Shown here in pieces: positions 44,278-56,560 of a stretch of 64,000 nucleotides of DNA. This stretch comes from Gnetum montanum. Its lineage: Eukaryota; Streptophyta; Gnetopsida; Gnetales; Gnetaceae. The stretch covers positions 316,215-380,214 of the forward strand of contig MNCI01003070.1 in the NCBI GenBank assembly GCA_015680685.1, given 5' to 3'. The translations under genes and the position numbers were made by a program. Each line of letters opens with the position of its first letter. Position 1 is the first letter of the stretch. The notes under the pieces are model-generated. The model had not been told where the DNA came from, searched no databases, and saw only the letters and a program-made list of their open reading frames with translations.

Positions 44278-44401
44278 CTAAGTGTTTGTGCGCTAAGTAG
44301 AACATAGGATATCACTCACATTGTTGGGAGCATAAACAAACCTTCGGTTTAATTAAAAGAAAAATTTTATAATGGTAAAATTAGCACACTGATAAATAAC
44401 A

Positions 44402-46370
44402 ATGTCTTCTTCTCACAAGAGCATTTCATCACCTAGGACTAATACTAGAGACATCCGACAACCTCAAACACATATCCGAAATCCATCGGTTCCTCAACAA
44501 TACCGAGTGGTATATACTCATCCCGATGAGTACATACCAGACATTACTTTTATCCTCCATCAAGATGAACAGATGCACTAGAGAGATTTGCAAGGTAACA
44601 TAGTGTTACCTCCAGATCAGTCAGTTCCAAGCATGCTCCTCCATGCTCTTGCACAAACCAGCATGACTTAGCTCTATGTTGGATACGTTGCGGTAGATTT
44701 TGATACAAGGGATTATCATCCTATAGAAGCACAACGTATGAGGGACTCAAGGCAGGAGAGCCAACATACACTGTTAAAGGGAAAAGAGGTCCCGCACGTC
44801 CTAAGTGAAATCGAAGATGGTGAACCACTCATAACAGGTTCTCTACCAAAAGATGTTCCCCCTCCTAACGAAATTGAGGAGGTGGGGTATCAGAACCTAC
44901 ACTCCATGATACAAAACCCTGGTTCTGATCCTCGTGAACACCAACTGTTCACAGAGGGAACAACAACACATGATAAGTATGGGCACTTAGATCATCATCA
45001 TGATCGGGGCTGTATCAGCCGAAGAGAAGGTAGGAAACATTGTTATGGCGATGGTTCTCCTTCCTCTTCCCCTTCATCACATCACTCACCCTCTCCTTCC
45101 ACATCTGGGCGTAGCCATCATGAGCATAATGGTGAGGATAGAGGTAGACAAAATGAGAGGCCTCGATGAGAGAGTCGAGAGAGAGGACAAGGGAATGAAT
45201 GAAGGGAAAGTAGGGAACAACATAGACATCATAGACGTCATGAAAGAGATGATCATGAAGAACCCCTACTTGCCACCCGAAGCATGCTAAATATAATGGA
45301 GGCAATTAGAATCCCAACAAGGCATTTAAACGATAGTCGGATCAAGTGTTTAGACATGAACAATATCCCATGCTTTGAAGGGGGATACAATGTTGATCCG
45401 CAACATCATTTACAAGCATTCCACGATGCCTGTGCCTTGCAAAACATAGAGAACGAGTGGCAGAAACTAAAGTTGTTTCGTAGGACACTCATCAAGGAAT
45501 CAGAGAGTTGGTACCGGTCCTTAGAACCGGAAACCATTAGGAGGTGGAGTACGATGTTAGAACTCTTCAACAATAAGTATCAAACATACTCCAGAGTGTC
45601 TAACTTATGTAAGCAGATCCAAGGATGGAAGCAAAGTACTCATGAACCTTTGGATGCTACCATGGGCTGATACTATGCATTGTTACATCATTGCCCAGGC
45701 CATGGTTACGCACAACGGGACCAACTTCACCACATCGTAGATGGGCTAAGGTATGAAACTAGGAGAACCCTTGGGACTTATGCCCAAGGAAGATTATCAG
45801 AACTTAGATCTCATGAGATTCATCAATTGTTGGAACAAGTAGCCAAAGAAGAAGGGGAGCTACGAAAAAGAGAAAGTGTAGAAGAATACAACTGTAACCC
45901 TTCCCTTCAAAAGAAGGGAGTGAAATTTTGTGATGAGGAGGATGAGTCACCACTCAAAGAGTTGGTGAGAAAAAAAACCTTGCCGATTCAAAAACTAACA
46001 ACCGAAGTATCGACTAAGGTAGATCAATTGTGGGATCCCTTAGAATCTAGACTTGAAACTGTCTTGAAAATTGTAGAGGAGTCTAAGGAGGAATGAAGTA
46101 GTAATAAAGACAAGAAAAAGCGGAGAGACTCAGGCCCTACATATAACAAGGGTAAGGGGAAAATTGCTATCTCTGATGAGGTTGTGGATTCTGACACAGA
46201 CAATGACAGTGGATGTAAGATCTGCTAATATGACCATCCTAAGGGATGTTGTCCAATCATCTCACATCTACAGGAGTCTGGGGTGTATGCACTTAACCCG
46301 AGACTTAACAAACTGCAAATACCCCGAAGGTTACCTTATCCTCAAGGTACCCCAAGGTAGTTCCACCAAC
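44402..46370 (+). pseudogene. Element F gag (one frame, point nonsense codons only)
   Basis: ATG 44402 (MSSSHKSISSPRT). One continuous frame to about 46370, broken by about eight stop codons, each one substitution away from CAG, CAA, CGA or TGG (e.g. 45168, 45668, 46094, 46226). Order: N-terminal part (QYRVVYTHPDEY), serine/histidine/arginine-rich stretch, gag domain (MNNIPCFEGGYNVDPQHHLQ, LFNNKYQTYSRVSN, HHIVDGLRYETRRTLGTYAQ), coiled linker, and knuckle CKIC*YDHPKGCC near 46215 of CX2CX3HX4C form. Frame is lost only after 46370. Confidence 0.85.
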
Positions 46371-46689
46371 CATTAATGTACTATCTAAGTGGAACTCCAT
46401 CCCAACCCATCAGAAAACATTAGCAGTGGCAATACCCATAGTCATGGGGATGCCACTGCTAAAAGATCAATACCCTTACCAGCAACTTGATCCTTATGGC
46501 TATTATGTGCAGCAGCCAGTTTCTCCAAGTGACTCTATGGGTCACACAACTTCCCAATGTCACTACCAAGTTCGGGAATAATTTAGGAGGACTCCTTCTC
46601 CTCCAGGAGACATTCCACATTCATTCCATCCTCCAACTCCATCCGCACCTCTTCCACCAGTAGTTCCCATAACACCTCCTGCTCCAACA

Positions 46690-47550
46690 ATGCAAGGGGA
46701 ACTCCCCACTCAACCGCAACAACGAAATGCTACAAGAGTCATAAACATCCAACTCACTGCTAGTTCTGACAATTGTAAAAAGAGAAGACCTTTCTTTAGA
46801 ACCAAAAGCCGAGACAAGCTCTCACAACAACAAGCGGTTGAGTCCACAACCACTCTGACAAACAAGACTTCGGAGTACCCTTCAATCCAACAATAGAGCT
46901 TAACGCATACGGTTATGTTAACACATACTATAACTGACTGGATCAAGGTAGGCCACCTTCCCAGGAAACTATCTGACCTTGGAAGTCCCTTAATTTATCT
47001 ACAAATTTCCTAGAACGAACCACATAAGGCTCTTCTTGACTCAGGTTTCAGAGTCAACCTAATTTCATGAGAGATGTATCAAGCCTGGAACCTACCCCAA
47101 CTTAAGAAGAGAAACATCCAACTTGAGCTGGCTAACTAGTCCATCACCATTCCCTTGGGATTGGTGGAGGACATTATTACCACCGTGTGTGGTTGGTCCT
47201 ACCTAGCTGACTTCCTGATGATAGAGGTCAACAACAATGAAGGGGACTTCCCTATCATAATGGGAAGGCCATGGCTAAGCATAGTAAACACGTACCTAGG
47301 GATCCACGATCTTTCCTTGAAGATATCTAGGATAAACATTTATGGAAAGATCGAGAAGAAGAAAGTTCTGTGCATCACATACAGTGACTCAGAGGGTGAT
47401 GACATGGAAGAATGTTCAGCATCTCTTCCATGTAATCAATGTGCCCAAGAAACACAAATTCAAAGGTGCCTGTATGTAGTAACCACACAAGTAGTGGACA
47501 CCCCGTGGTTGAAAGCTAAACAAAAGAGCAACCCAATATGCACAGAATGA
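46690..47550 (+). pseudogene. Element F aspartic protease region (broken)
   Basis: From 46690 a frame covers a glutamine-rich linker, then DLGSPLIYLQIS, HKALLDSGFRVNLIS (about 47020-47065; the DSG triad is kept, next residue Phe), IPLGLVEDIITTVCGWSY, EGDFPIIMGRPWLSIVNT and an acidic tail (SDSEGDDMEE) to TGA at 47550. A stop lies in front of the catalytic part. The sequence then joins directly to post-pol DNA. Confidence 0.78.
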
Positions 47551-47761
47551 ACTGAGGAAACAACTCATGTTAACAATGAAGGCATAGACACATTGGAATA
47601 TGAGCGTCGCCAACTTCCACCCATTAATCTAAGAACATCAATCGGGAGAAGTTGGACACTTTTGAAAAATTCAAATAGGCGTTCATTATTTTGGATCTCT
47701 CCCTTTCCATTCAATCATGGGGGAGATGGCCACATATGCTAATCATTTGAGGCCCTCAGTT
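47551..47761 (+). other. Element F pol deletion scar and internal polypurine-like site
   Basis: Protease tail passes within about 150 bp into TTTGGATCTCTCCC and CATGGGGGAGATGGCC (47727-47742), which in E lies after integrase. About 3 kb of RT, RNase H and integrase are absent. Confidence 0.65.
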
Positions 47762-47965
47762 CTTTTTAGTTTTTTTTACACATTTTTGTTTTACACGTTT
47801 TTGTTTTACACATTTTTGTCTTACATGTTTTTGTTTTACATGTTTTTTTTTTACACGTTTTTGTTTTTGTTTTTATTTTACACTTTTCTTTTTTTTTTTT
47901 GACAAATTTCTTTAAATTTTGTTGTTTTTGTTTTTCAACATTGTTATACTTTTTCATTTTTTGTA
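47762..47965 (+). repeat. T-rich tract with about 21-bp units TTTTTGTTTTACACG
   Basis: At least six imperfect copies of TTTTTGTTTTACA(C/T)G. Equivalent T-rich tracts follow gag or pol in every gypsy element here. Lysine-rich and phenylalanine-rich open frames in it are repeat products. Confidence 0.8.
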
Positions 47966-49355
47966 TGTGTTGTGTGTGTGTGTTACCCACCTTGTAAGTT
48001 TGTCACCCAATAAGTGTTCTTCACGATGGTATGAACTGTTTTCTTATTGATTGCCAGTGTTTTGTTTTTACCTTTAATTTATGATGTTGATACTAAGGTA
48101 TGTTTCTTTTGATATGGCAGGTAATGAGCTCACTTCGTCCATTCATCCACCAGTTTCTATGGTCTCTCTCAGCTTGGAAATGTACAATCCCTTCTAAATA
48201 AGAACTCTAACGAATTGGTGACTGGGCATTTCTCAAACTAAGGAAGGACTCAAGGATTGAAAAGGGCGTGACTTCAAGGGAACTTGATGCATTTGTGTTG
48301 GCCATTCTCGTGGGTGCTTGGATGTGTTCTTCTTGAGTTTTCTTGCCGCTTCAACATTACCCAATTATCGGGAAGCTAAGCAATAAAAATAACAAAGTCT
48401 TTGCATGGTGTGGTTCTCACGCATAAAAACACAAAACACAAAAAAAAAAGATAAGAGTGAGAATTCAAAGCACACCCCTTAGGCAAAATAATCCCTTGGG
48501 CTATAAGCACTGGTTATGGAACTTAAAATAAAAATGTTTCCTCTAACTAAGGCCCTTCTCACTTCCCATTCTCTCCTCATTTGTTTCATCGAAATGGCGG
48601 TGGCTCTTGGAGAAGGTGTTCTTGTTAATTCAAGGGGATTGATTAGCTGAATGCATTGATGCAAAGTCACTGGATGTGGTTGGTTTGAGGCCAGAGTTAG
48701 AATGAGATTTGCTAAGTCACATTAATCATGAAACACACAACACCACCTTGTTCTTGAGATTCCATTCCATTCTCTTCTCTCCATCCTTCTCTCCATTTTT
48801 CATCTCATTGCCGATTGTATCATTAGTGTATATCTTAGTAGATGCATTATTTTCTTTTTGGTAAATTATTGCAGTTGAGACTTTAACTCTTGTTCCAAAG
48901 GACATTCCCAGAGCCTACGGACTCTTTGAATGTGGGTTTCTCAGGGCATTTAGGGAATGAACCTGCTTTGGGGAGGACCCACTCACATTCCTATTTGGTG
49001 CACCAATTAATTTCTTTTCCTTAACATTTTTGCAATCTATTTTATTTTGTTCATTTCCATCTTGACATCCATCTCATCGATGTCATAGTTGTCCCTTTCT
49101 ATCTATCTTTGTTATTCCTTTTCTTTCTCCATTCTAACGCTACTGGAGGTTCACAATTAGTCATGGGGGTACGGGGCTTGATTTTTTTGATTTTCTCCTA
49201 TCCCCAATTTTTTCAATTTTTTCCTAACCCCTACACCTTCAATAGTCATCATTAATATATCTCTAGATTCGTATCAGCCATATCACAACCCAGCCAATGG
49301 ACCTTTCACTGAGGCAAGGTATCAATTACATGATGATCCAATTATCCTTGATAAT
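47966..49355 (+). other. Element F 3' noncoding region, no ORF2
   Basis: Contains GGCGTGACTTCAAGGGAACTTG (48267 region) and CAATTCAAAGCACACCCC (48459) shared with E, and GTCATGGGGGTACGG (49160-49174) like a polypurine tract. The start of an LTR is not seen before the gap. No ORF2 or internal palindromes found. Confidence 0.5.
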
Positions 49356-49859
49356 NNNNNNNNNNNNNNNNNNNNNNNNNNNNNNNNNNNNNNNNNNNNN
49401 NNNNNNNNNNNNNNNNNNNNNNNNNNNNNNNNNNNNNNNNNNNNNNNNNNNNNNNNNNNNNNNNNNNNNNNNNNNNNNNNNNNNNNNNNNNNNNNNNNNN
49501 NNNNNNNNNNNNNNNNNNNNNNNNNNNNNNNNNNNNNNNNNNNNNNNNNNNNNNNNNNNNNNNNNNNNNNNNNNNNNNNNNNNNNNNNNNNNNNNNNNNN
49601 NNNNNNNNNNNNNNNNNNNNNNNNNNNNNNNNNNNNNNNNNNNNNNNNNNNNNNNNNNNNNNNNNNNNNNNNNNNNNNNNNNNNNNNNNNNNNNNNNNNN
49701 NNNNNNNNNNNNNNNNNNNNNNNNNNNNNNNNNNNNNNNNNNNNNNNNNNNNNNNNNNNNNNNNNNNNNNNNNNNNNNNNNNNNNNNNNNNNNNNNNNNN
49801 NNNNNNNNNNNNNNNNNNNNNNNNNNNNNNNNNNNNNNNNNNNNNNNNNNNNNNNNNNN
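49356..49859. other. Assembly gap (504 N)
   Basis: Run of N hiding the start of the element F 3' LTR. Open frames across it are not real. Confidence 1.
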
Positions 49860-50440
49860 AGCAAACATTGTACCTGAACACAAGTTTGTGTACGACAATA
49901 AAGATGAGCTTCTTGGATAAACCTTGCAGTGCATGGAATAGGCTAATTAGGATTTTATTTATTTTTATTTATTATTCGTCATTTACATGCTTTATTAGGA
50001 ATTAAATCTTTCTCAACCCTTCTCTCCTAGTTAAGTGCCTCAATAAGACCACTTCGAGCATGTGCACTATGCATGGTGATCCGAGCAACGATTAGGTTTG
50101 GTAACCACAGTTGCATTAGTTCAGGGTGTGAACGGTAAGTGGGAACGGATGCTGATGCTAGGTTAATTTAGACTTAGTTAGTTAGTTAGAGTTAGTGATT
50201 AGTCTTTCTACCCTTCAACTCAATATCATAGGAGATAAAACAGAAAAATATATAAAAATCATATACCTCAGACTTACTTAACCATACACCGTGAAAAATA
50301 CAAGTCTAGAAAGACAACAAATAATTAACCTTAAGTGTTCCATGAGGCGTGTAGGCACTTAGTCTGCGGAGTTCAACCAGATTGCACGTGTTATGCTCGT
50401 ATTCGTATGGTTGAGTGTAGGGGTACCTAGCCACTCATCA
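49860..50440 (+). repeat. Element F 3' LTR, distal part
   Basis: Follows the 5' LTR from GCAAACATTGTACCTG (43675) to CCACTCATCA at 50440, then CTTGG (50441-50445). Confidence 0.92.
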
Positions 50441-50445
50441 CTTGG
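50441..50445. repeat. target site duplication of element F (right), CTTGG
   Basis: Identical to 43403-43407. Confidence 0.92.
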
Positions 50446-50690
50446 TATGTCCACTAGCATAGCATTTGGTCTCCCAGTAGTGGATATGTGGGTTAAGGAC
50501 GTGTACAAAAAGTCGGAACATATGCTTATGTTAGGATTAGTTAATTAGTCATTTAGATTAGTTAATTAAACTCCTTTTTATCTACATTCTGAGCACCCAC
50601 AATATAAAATAAAAAATGATAAAAATCAAATGTCTCAGTTACACTTAACCATACCAACGTGCATCACAAGTGTAATTGGGATATCATAAG
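50446..50690 (+). repeat. Element E 5' LTR, distal part (truncated)
   Basis: Continues the E LTR (compare 63350 onwards) but stops before the GGGGTAC...CTCATCA end. The LTR end, primer binding site and start of gag are missing. Confidence 0.8.
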
Positions 50691-50790
50691 CATCACGCTG
50701 AAACACAACATAAGCATCATACCAACGTACGTTTATCCATCACAACATGCATCACACTGAAACACAACATAAGCAGGATAAACGTCAAGA
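50690..50790. repeat. 59-bp imperfect tandem pair at the element E LTR/gag junction
   Basis: GCATCACGCTGAAACACAAC (50690) and GCATCACACTGAAACACAAC (50749) with CATAAGCA after each. It marks the deletion scar. Confidence 0.7.
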
Positions 50791-52260
50791 GAGACTTCAT
50801 GAAGCCACAAAGAGGAAACATTACACTAATCCCTTGTTCCTACTAAATCAAGAGAATAATGAGTACCCTTCGTTGGAAGGTTCTCAACATCAAGATTCTC
50901 TACTCCTTGCTAATGATGGTGAGGGTGTGAACTTGACCCTACAATTAACTATTCATAAATTAGATTCAAGGAAGAGTAATAGCCAAAGTCGGGACTCAGG
51001 TGAACATTACAATAACAAGGGATCTAATGATGGAGATTGTAAAAAGCGTAAGAGTGGATGTAGACATTATGATGGTAGTGGTAGTCCACCTTCCTCTTCA
51101 TCCTCTTCATCTAATTCCAAACATTCCTCTTCATTTGATGGTTCTCATAGAAGCCATCATCGAAACAACCATGATGAAGGTGATTGACGAAATAATAATG
51201 ATCATGAAGGTTGCCAAAACTGAAGGGGTGGCCAAAACCATCATTGGCATCATCAACGCAATAATGATGATGAACCTTTACTAGTGACTCAAAGTATGCT
51301 TAACATTGTGAAGGTAGTAAGAATTCCAACTAGGCATATGAAGGATAGTTAGGTCAAGCACCTAAACATGAACAATATCCCAAGATTTGAGGGGGGATAC
51401 AACTTTGATTTGTAGACACTCAAGATTTTCCCAAGGACACTCATTAAGGAAGTTGAAAACTAGTACCAGTCCTTAGAATCAGAATCTATTCGAAGATGGA
51501 GTACCATGTTAGAACTGTTCAATGAAAAATATCAGATGTACTTTAGAGTGTCTAATTTGAGAAGGCAAATCCAAGGCTAGAAACAAGGAGTGCATGAACC
51601 CTTGGATGCGACCATGGATCGATACTATTCACGCTTACATAGATGCCTTGGCCATGATTACTCTCAAAGGGAATAACTTCGTCACATCATACATGGACTA
51701 AGGGTAGAAACAAGAAAAACCCTTGGGGTGTATGCCCAAGGGAGGTTTTTTGAAATGAGAGCTCATCAAATCCAAAGGCTAATTGAGCAAGCAGCAAAAG
51801 AAGAAGGTGAGCTATGAAAAAGGGATAGTGTTGAAGAGTATAATAGGGACTTATCCATCAGAAAATGAGAGGTCCAATTTTGTGATGAAGCCAGTCACCA
51901 TTTAATGAACTAGTGAACAGAAAGACCTTACCTATCCAAAAATCTGTTTCTAATATTTTAGCCAAGGTTGACAAGTTACGGGACTCTTTGGATGAAAATT
52001 TTCAAATTGCATTGAAGATTGCTGAAGAATCTAAAGAGCAAAATAGTGATCATAATCGTAGAAGGCAAAAAGAAGCTAAACGTGCCTACCAAAGAGGTAA
52101 GGGCAAAGCTGTTATAGTAGAGGAAGTAGTGGAGTCTGATTCTGATGATGGAACTGAATGTAACATCTATTAATATGAACATCCAAAGGGATGTTACCCT
52201 ATGATGTCACACTTATAAGAATCTAGACTGTACGCATTGAACTCCTGCCTAGCATGTAGG
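50747..52260 (+). pseudogene. Element E gag (5'-truncated, broken)
   Basis: Begins within the D/F gag sequence (HKQDKRQERLHEATKRK), then serine-rich SPPSSSSSSSNSKHSSS, MNNIPRFEGGYNFD near 51370, a short deletion, and LELFNEKYQMYFRVSNLRRQ near 51510, PLDATMDRYYSRLHRC, LGVYAQGRFFEMRAHQIQRL. A charged tail follows (AYQRGKGKAVIVEEVVESD, 52085-52140) and a knuckle that lost a cysteine (CNIY*YEHPKGC). Many stops. Confidence 0.8.
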
Positions 52261-52899
52261 CAAGCTCCAAGATAATTGCTTTACCCTCAAGGTAGTCCAA
52301 AATAGTTCCAATAGTAACAATAGGCTTACTACCCAAGTGAAACTCTTTCACAACCTTATGAATAGTATCAATAGTGGTACCAACCACAATTGTGGGGAAT
52401 TCCAGAGCTAAGCCAACAGTACCCTTATAGGAAACTAGATCCATATAAGTACTATATTTAGCAACCCATCTCCCCTAGAAGTTCAACAAGTCATGCATCA
52501 TTCCAGCATCACTGTTACCCTCCAAAGTACCACTGAACACATTCACCATCTAATCAAGGGAAAACCCCCATATTCGTATCCTTATCATCCTCCACATCCT
52601 TATGCACCTACACCTTCACCTTTAACTTAGTTACCTCCTGCTCCATCCATGTAGGGTGAAATTCCTCCACAGCCATAGCAACAAAATGCTATAAGGGTTG
52701 TACATTCACAACCAATTTTTCAATCTAGTGGTCCAAATAATTGATCAAGGAAATGGCCATTCTTCTAGCCTAGCAGTCCTCTCCATCCCTCATAATCTAT
52801 TTTAATTGATCACTTTGTATCTCTAGTACCCTCATCCTCTACATAAAATACCTTTAAGTACCCTTCGAACCAAGTGTCACCTAGGATCTGCACCGTAAT

Positions 52900-53400
52900 G
52901 CTAACTCATGCTATTTTTAACTGGATTAAGGTTGGCAACCTTCCTATAAAAATATTTGATCTAGGAAGTCCACTCATCTTTCTATAGATTACCAGAAAAG
53001 AGCCATGCAAGGCTCTTCTTAACTCTAGTTCTAGAGTTAACCTTATCTCCCATGATATGTAGAAAGCCTAAAACCTACCACCTCTTAAGAAGAGAAACAT
53101 TGATTTAGAATTAGTAGATCAATCAATGAAGATCCCTATGGGATTAGTAGAGGACATTGTGAGCATAGTTTGTAGGTGGTCCTATCCTATTGATTTTCTA
53201 GTAATTAAGGTGAACAACTATAAAACTGACTTTCCCATCATCATGGGAAGGGCTTGGTTAAGCATGATTGATGCATGAATGGGTATAAGGGACTTATCTC
53301 TTAAAATATCTAAGGAAAATGAGTTACAAAAAATTGAGAAGAAGCATATTCCATGCATCGCGTACAGCGATAATAACTGCAATTGTGTGCAAAAGATTTA
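52900..53400 (+). pseudogene. Element E aspartic protease (broken, catalytic Asp changed)
   Basis: KALLNSSSRVNLISHDM near 53010-53060: the catalytic D of LLDSG is N. PMGLVEDIVSIVCRWSY and DFPIIMGRAWLSMIDA follow. Confidence 0.75.
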
Positions 53401-53539
53401 GTCCATTAAAAGCACATACATTAAGACATGCAATCAGTGTATGTAAGAAGTTAATATCCAACGATGTCTGTACATAGTAGCCACAAAGCAAAAGGGAACC
53501 CAATGGTTGATAGTTGATTCAGATAGTAGCACAATATGC

Positions 53540-53700
53540 ATGGAGCAAACTGAGAGTTTAACTTGTGCATATGTAGAAGGCATGGATAAAATTGAACAAG
53601 TCCATTCCCAACTCTCTNCCAAACTGAGAGTTTAACTTGTGCATATGTAGAAGGCATGGATAAAATTGAACAAGTCCATTCCCAACTCTCTAATGAAGAT
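53540..53700. other. Assembly join: single N at 53618 with about 75 bp duplicated
   Basis: AAACTGAGAGTTTAACTTG to CCCAACTCTCT stands on both sides of the N. Confidence 0.85.
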
Positions 53701-53929
53701 GATGATAACTATTGGGGAAAGTTGGAGATTCCTAATCACTTCAAGTAGGAGCCCTTAGAACTAAAAACTTGACCAGTCGGAATGGAGTATGCATTTTTAA
53801 AGAATGGTAAACTAGTCATAATTAATGCCAAACTTGCTCCTAAACAAAAAGAAATGTTGTTGAAAGTAGTAAATAAATGGTCAATAGCCTTTTCTTGATC
53901 ATATCTAGAGCTAACAAGAACCGATCCAA

Positions 53930-55250
53930 GGATATGCCAGCACCATATCTACACTAATCCGGCCATGAAGCCTAGAAGGTAGCCACAGAGGTGGCTAAAC
54001 CCCAAATTGAAGCAAATTGTTAAGGAAGAAATAGAGTAACTCCTCAAGGTGGGGTTTATCTATCTAATTGCAGATAGTGAGTGGGTTAGCCCACTCGTAA
54101 TTGTACCAAAGAAGGATGGTAAATGATGGATTTACATTGACTTTAGGTTGTTAAAATATGAAAACATTTAAGGATCACTTTCCTTTGTCATTTGTGGATC
54201 AAGTATTAGACACCATATCTAGGCATTATTATTATAGTTTCTTGGATTATAGTGGTAATAACCAAATCCAAATTGCACTAGAAGACCAAGCCAGGACAAC
54301 ATTCACAAGTCCTTAGGGGACTTTTGCATATTGTAAAATGCCATTTGGCCTATGCAATGCCCCTGCAACATTTCAATGCTTGGTCCTTAGTATCTTTCAA
54401 CAAAAAATTGGTCCTTAGTTTTCATGGATGACTTCTCCACCTATGGATTTACCTTTGAGCAAGCCTTGGACCAACTTGATCAAGTATTGAAGAGATGTGT
54501 TAAGATAAACTTATGGCTCAATTGGTAGAAGAGACATCTCATGGTCCACGAAGGCATTGTGCTAGGGCACTGAATTTCGTAGAAAGGGATTGAGGTAGAC
54601 CCAAAAAACATAAGGATCATCCAAGAAATAACACATCAACCAGGGACCATCAAAGATGTTCAGTCATTCCTTGAATACACTAGTTACTACTATCGCTTTA
54701 TTAAGAATTTTTGTAAGATTGCAAAATTGTTGGTAGAACTTACAAAGAAAGATGCACCTTTCATTTGGACCAAGGAATGTGAAAATGCATTCCAAAAATT
54801 AAAAGAAAAACTCATAGAAACACAAATCATATGAGCACCTGATTGGTCCAAACCATTTCATATCATGACATATGCATCTAACTAGCTTTGGAAGCTGTGC
54901 TCACATAGATGGATGATAAGAAACGTCCATATTATATCCATTGTACGAGTCGAAGCATTGTGGGGGCATAGTTAAATTACACCACCATGGGAAAATAATT
55001 AATGGTAGTGGTGTATACACTAGAAAATTTTAGACATTATGTGCAAGGTTACAAAATATTTATCCATATGGACCACAGTGTAATTCACTTTCTTATGAAT
55101 AAGCTAATGGTGAGCCCTCATGTTATATGGTGGCTTGTGATCTTGCAGAAATTCAATATTACTATGGTAGATTGAAAAGGAACTAATAATGTGGTCATTG
55201 ACCATCTTTCTTAATTAAGCTGGGATAACAAAGAGGAGGAGAGATTGTTC
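53930..55250 (+). pseudogene. Element E reverse transcriptase and RNase H (broken)
   Basis: EWVSPLVIVPKKDGK, MPFGLCNAPATFQCL, catalytic FMDDFSTYG (about 54420-54446), GIEVDPKNIRIIQEITHQ, SFLEYTSYYYRFIKNF; RNase H from about 54850 with HIMTYASN (Asp to Tyr) and DHLS near 55200. A frame change lies near 54150-54200. Confidence 0.83.
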
Positions 55251-55419
55251 TTTGATCAATTTCCAAATGAACTCCTCTTTACTAGAGCAATAAATAAACA
55301 AATTCCTAAAAAAGTAATATGGTATAATGGAATCCTCACATATCTTTTCACTTAAGAGATGTCACAAGACTTGGATTTTAGGAAGAAACAAAAATTTCTT
55401 CATCAAGTTAAATACTTCA

Positions 55420-56560
55420 TGGAAATTAACGGACACCTTTACAAGGTGTGTGTCGATGGCCTAATCCGTTGGTGTGTCCCTAATGAAGATTAACTACATG
55501 TTCTCTAGGATGCTCATGAAGGACCTTGTGGAGGCCTCTATGTAGGGAGACACACTACCATAAAAATCCTAATGGTAGGGTATTATTGGCCCACAATCTT
55601 TAGGGATGCCCACCAATTTGTTAAGTCTTGTGAATGTTGTCAACGTGATGGGGGGATGACCACTCATATGGAAGGTCCTCAACAATAGATTCAACCACTA
55701 GAACCTTTTGACATATGGGGCGTTGACTTCATGGGTCCTATCACACCCATGTCTAAAGGGAAAATGTATATTATAGTAGCAGTTGACTATTACACAAAAT
55801 GAACCAAAGCAGCAATTGTTACAGATTGCACATCATCCACTACCACCAAATTTATACAACATATTGTTAATAGGTTTGGGGTGCCACATTCACTAATTTT
55901 CGATAATGGGACTCATTTCACATGTGCCACATTTAGAAAATTAATGCAACACTTGGATATAGAATGTAAATTAACAACACCTTATCAAACCCAAGCCAAC
56001 GAGCAAGCAGAGGTAACCAACTGGGAGATTACAAAAATATTATGTGAACTGTTAGAAAATATAGGAAGGATTGAAGCACAAAACTTAATGATGCTCTTTG
56101 GGCTTATCAATTAACTTGGAAACTTCCTATTGGATATTCTCCCTATGAGTTAGTGTATGGAAAACTTCTAACACTTCCAATTCAATTTGGGCTCCGTACA
56201 CTCTCAACGACTTGCGAACTAAACCTTGACCTAATTTTAGCACAAAAGGAAAGATTAATCAATCTGAACATGCTAGACGAAAATCGCTTAGTGGCCCTAT
56301 CTTTGAATGAGGTGAACAAGGCATTTATCAAGCAATGCATGACCTCAAAATTAGGAAAGTAAGGTTTCAACTAGAAGATAAGAACCTCTAGTGGAACCCC
56401 ACACATGTACCTCAAAAGGAAAAATTTCAAACACTGTGGGAGGGACCTTATATAATTGATCAAACCTTTTCCTCTAGGGCCATGATAATTTATAGACTTG
56501 ATAGCCCAAATAAAAAGTAGTTAGTCAATATCCAACAAATTAAACCTTTCCTAGAACCAA
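55420..56560 (+). pseudogene. Element E integrase (broken)
   Basis: GPCGGLYVGRHTTIKILMVG, HQFVKSCECCQRDGGM (HHCC zinc-binding), [18 protein letters not shown] with the first catalytic Asp present, VAVDYYTK, then MPHSLIFDNGTHFTCATF and LTTPYQTQANEQAEV with E present. C-terminal part to KIRKV-like sequence near 56360 and a LVNIQQIKPF end at 56525. No chromodomain seen. Confidence 0.82.

Larger units (their letters stand above)
43408..50440 (+). mobile_element. Gypsy element F: gag and protease only, inside the LTR of element E
   Basis: Both LTR ends and a perfect CTTGG duplication are present. Interior: well-conserved primer binding site, gag (44402-46370), protease (46900-47550), then a direct jump to the post-pol region with internal polypurine-like site (47722), T-rich tract and noncoding DNA. 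Reverse transcriptase, RNase H, integrase and ORF2 are missing. Gag belongs to the D/E type although the U3 palindromes are of the A/B/C type. Youngest insertion of the D-E-F nest. Confidence 0.92.

Noticed and set aside
47717-47990. Lysine-rich and phenylalanine-rich frames near 47.8 kb
   Set aside because: Products of a T-rich repeat on either strand.
49297-49934. Open frames of 179-207 codons across the N run, also at 20240-20647 and 33341-33781
   Set aside because: Made only of N; no sequence support.
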